Shown here piece after piece: positions 62,787-64,000 of a stretch of 64,000 nucleotides of DNA. Source of the stretch: VXYL01 sp965199875. GTDB taxonomy: Bacteria; Pseudomonadota; Gammaproteobacteria; Pseudomonadales; Azotimanducaceae. The stretch lies in NCBI GenBank assembly GCA_965199875.1, contig OZ241346.1, forward strand, positions 2,666,001 through 2,730,000. Direction: 5' to 3'. Made by a program: the position numbers and the translations under genes. Each line of letters starts with the position of its first letter. Within the stretch, counting starts at the first letter, position 1. Under the pieces are notes generated by a model. That model was given only the letters and a program-made list of their open reading frames with translations, ran no database searches and had not been told where the DNA came from.

Positions 62787-64000
62787 TTGAAGCACACGCC
62801 AACGTCGCTCGAAGACGCCGGGCGCAATCGCGCTCGGCTCGCCGCCAACGATCCCGAAGTCTACGCCGCGCTCGCCGGGGAGGAAGCCCGCCAGCGCGCC
62901 GGCATCGAACTCATCCCGTCGGAGAACTACACCTATCCCGAGGTGCTGGCGGCGCTGGGTTCGGTGTTCACCAACAAGTACTCGGAAGGCTACCCGGGGC
63001 GCCGCTACTACGGCGGCCAGGAATACACGGACGCCATCGAGCGGCTGGCGCAGAGCCGCGCCCGGACGCTGTTCGGCGCGGAACATGCCAACGTGCAGCC
63101 GCTCTCCGGCGCGCCGATGAACGCCGCCGTCTACCTGGCCATGCTGGAACCCGGCGACACCGTGCTGGGCATGGACCTCTCCCACGGCGGCCACCTGACC
63201 CACGGTGCGCCGGTCTCGCACATGGGCACGCTGTACAACTGGGTGCGCTACAAGACCGATCCCGTGCGCCAAGGGCGCATCGACTTCGACGAGCTGCGTG
63301 CGACCGCCAAGGAGTGCCAGCCGAAGCTGATCGTCTGCGGCTACTCGTCCTATCCCCGGGACTACGACTACGCCGAGTTCAAGGCCATCGCCGACGAAGT
63401 CGGCGCACTGACCATGGCCGACATCTCCCACATCGGCGGCCTGGTCGCCGCTGGCGTCATGCGCAATCCCTGCGAGCACGACTTCGACTTCGTCACCACC
63501 ACCACGCACAAGTCGCTGCGCGGGCCGCGCGGGGGACTGATCCTGTGCAAGAACCAGTTTCGCCGCGACATCGACCGTTCCGTGTTTCCCGGCCTGCAAG
63601 GCGGGCCGCACATGAACCAGGTGGCCGGCACGGCGATCGCCCTCGGCAAGGCGATGCAGCCGGCGTTCAAGGACTACGCCCAGGCCGTGCTGGCCAACGC
63701 CAAGGCCTTGGCGGCGGCGCTGATGGAGCACCACGCCGAACTGGTCACCGACGGCACGGACAACCACCTGATGGTGCTGGACTGCGCGCGCAGTTTCGGC
63801 ATGGACGGACGCACCGCCGAGGAAACGCTGGACAAGGTAGCCATCACCTGCAACAAGCAGGTGGTGCCGGACGACCCCAACCCGCCGCTGCGCCCAAGCG
63901 GCATTCGCCTGGGCACGCCAGCGGCCACTACCCGGGGCATGCGCGGCGAAGACATGCATCGCCTGGCGGCGTGGATCGCCCTAGCGCTGCGCAGCCACGA
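62787..64000 (+). CDS. glyA: Serine hydroxymethyltransferase (truncated by window edge)
   Basis: At least 404 residues, open to the right edge. It interconverts serine and glycine, moving the one-carbon unit to tetrahydrofolate with pyridoxal phosphate. The PLP lysine is in TTTTHKSLRGPRGG, ENYTYPEVLAALGS and NKYSEGYPGRRYYGG are standard, and RLGTPAATTRGM is the late conserved loop. No ATG or GTG is available in frame before the conserved start; TTG 62787 is the best choice. It diverges from the Rieske gene with only 43 bp between. Confidence 0.92.
   Translation, partial: MKHTPTSLEDAGRNRARLAANDPEVYAALAGEEARQRAGIELIPSENYTYPEVLAALGSVFTNKYSEGYPGRRYYGGQEYTDAIERLAQSRARTLFGAEHANVQPLSGAPMNAAVYLAMLEPGDTVLGMDLSHGGHLTHGAPVSHMGTLYNWVRYKTDPVRQGRIDFDELRATAKECQPKLIVCGYSSYPRDYDYAEFKAIADEVGALTMADISHIGGLVAAGVMRNPCEHDFDFVTTTTHKSLRGPRGGLILCKNQFRRDIDRSVFPGLQGGPHMNQVAGTAIALGKAMQPAFKDYAQAVLANAKALAAALMEHHAELVTDGTDNHLMVLDCARSFGMDGRTAEETLDKVAITCNKQVVPDDPNPPLRPSGIRLGTPAATTRGMRGEDMHRLAAWIALALRSH

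Overview
The window is about 64 kb of GC-rich bacterial DNA packed with protein genes on both strands. I found no rRNA, tRNA or CRISPR array. Housekeeping genes (argA, argE, ilvD, fabV, lgt, folA, glyA) point to a proteobacterium, most likely a gammaproteobacterium. A mevalonate pathway, a carbon-monoxide-dehydrogenase-like molybdenum enzyme, a phytanoyl-CoA dioxygenase, a Uma2 nuclease, two DUF4143 ATPases and a Fic protein are an unusual mix for a cultured gammaproteobacterium. They suggest an uncultured, perhaps host-associated marine lineage. The taxonomy is inference only.

Left part (1-17.5 kb): a DUF499 ATPase with a HEPN domain is probably the last visible piece of a defence operon running off the left edge. 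It is followed by an arginine dihydrolase/ornithine cyclodeaminase (ArgZ/AgrE type), argE, argA and ilvD. Opposite are fabV with a coupled VanZ-like gene. Seven 22-23 bp direct repeats end exactly at the start codon of a DUF4143 ATPase. The minus-strand operon lgt-folA-S9 peptidase-AcoX-like kinase follows.

Centre left (17.5-32 kb): two tandem paralogues encode exported proteins with two aspartic-protease DTG motifs each, separated by an ankyrin lipoprotein gene on the other strand. The second copy has a one-base frameshift in a T run. It overlaps by four bases a gene fusing the front of a membrane-fusion protein to a colicin-V-type ABC exporter that has lost its C39 peptidase; a kinase-like gene follows. 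This protease-exporter-kinase unit is my first candidate for an undescribed system. ZIP, Fic, DsbD-like and PqaA-like genes, a decayed gene and a small clan AA protease follow.

Centre (32-45 kb): an MFS carrier is coupled to a peptide-type ABC importer lacking local ATPases, whose second permease carries a fibronectin-III-like insertion. A second protein with the same HEPN domain as the DUF499 gene, and an AbiEii-like nucleotidyltransferase pair, follow. Then comes a compact mevalonate block: mevalonate diphosphate decarboxylase, phosphomevalonate kinase and a fused HMG-CoA reductase-mevalonate kinase.

Right part (45-64 kb): coxG-S-L-M (AYRGAGR, form II) is separated from coxD-E by a two-gene minus-strand cassette, a DUF4143 ATPase followed by a 1351-residue NACHT ATPase with a C-terminal PD-(D/E)XK nuclease. 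This is the second candidate system. An alcohol dehydrogenase, a Uma2 nuclease, an operon of Rieske protein, lanthanide-type PQQ dehydrogenase and PhyH oxygenase, and a truncated glyA complete the window.
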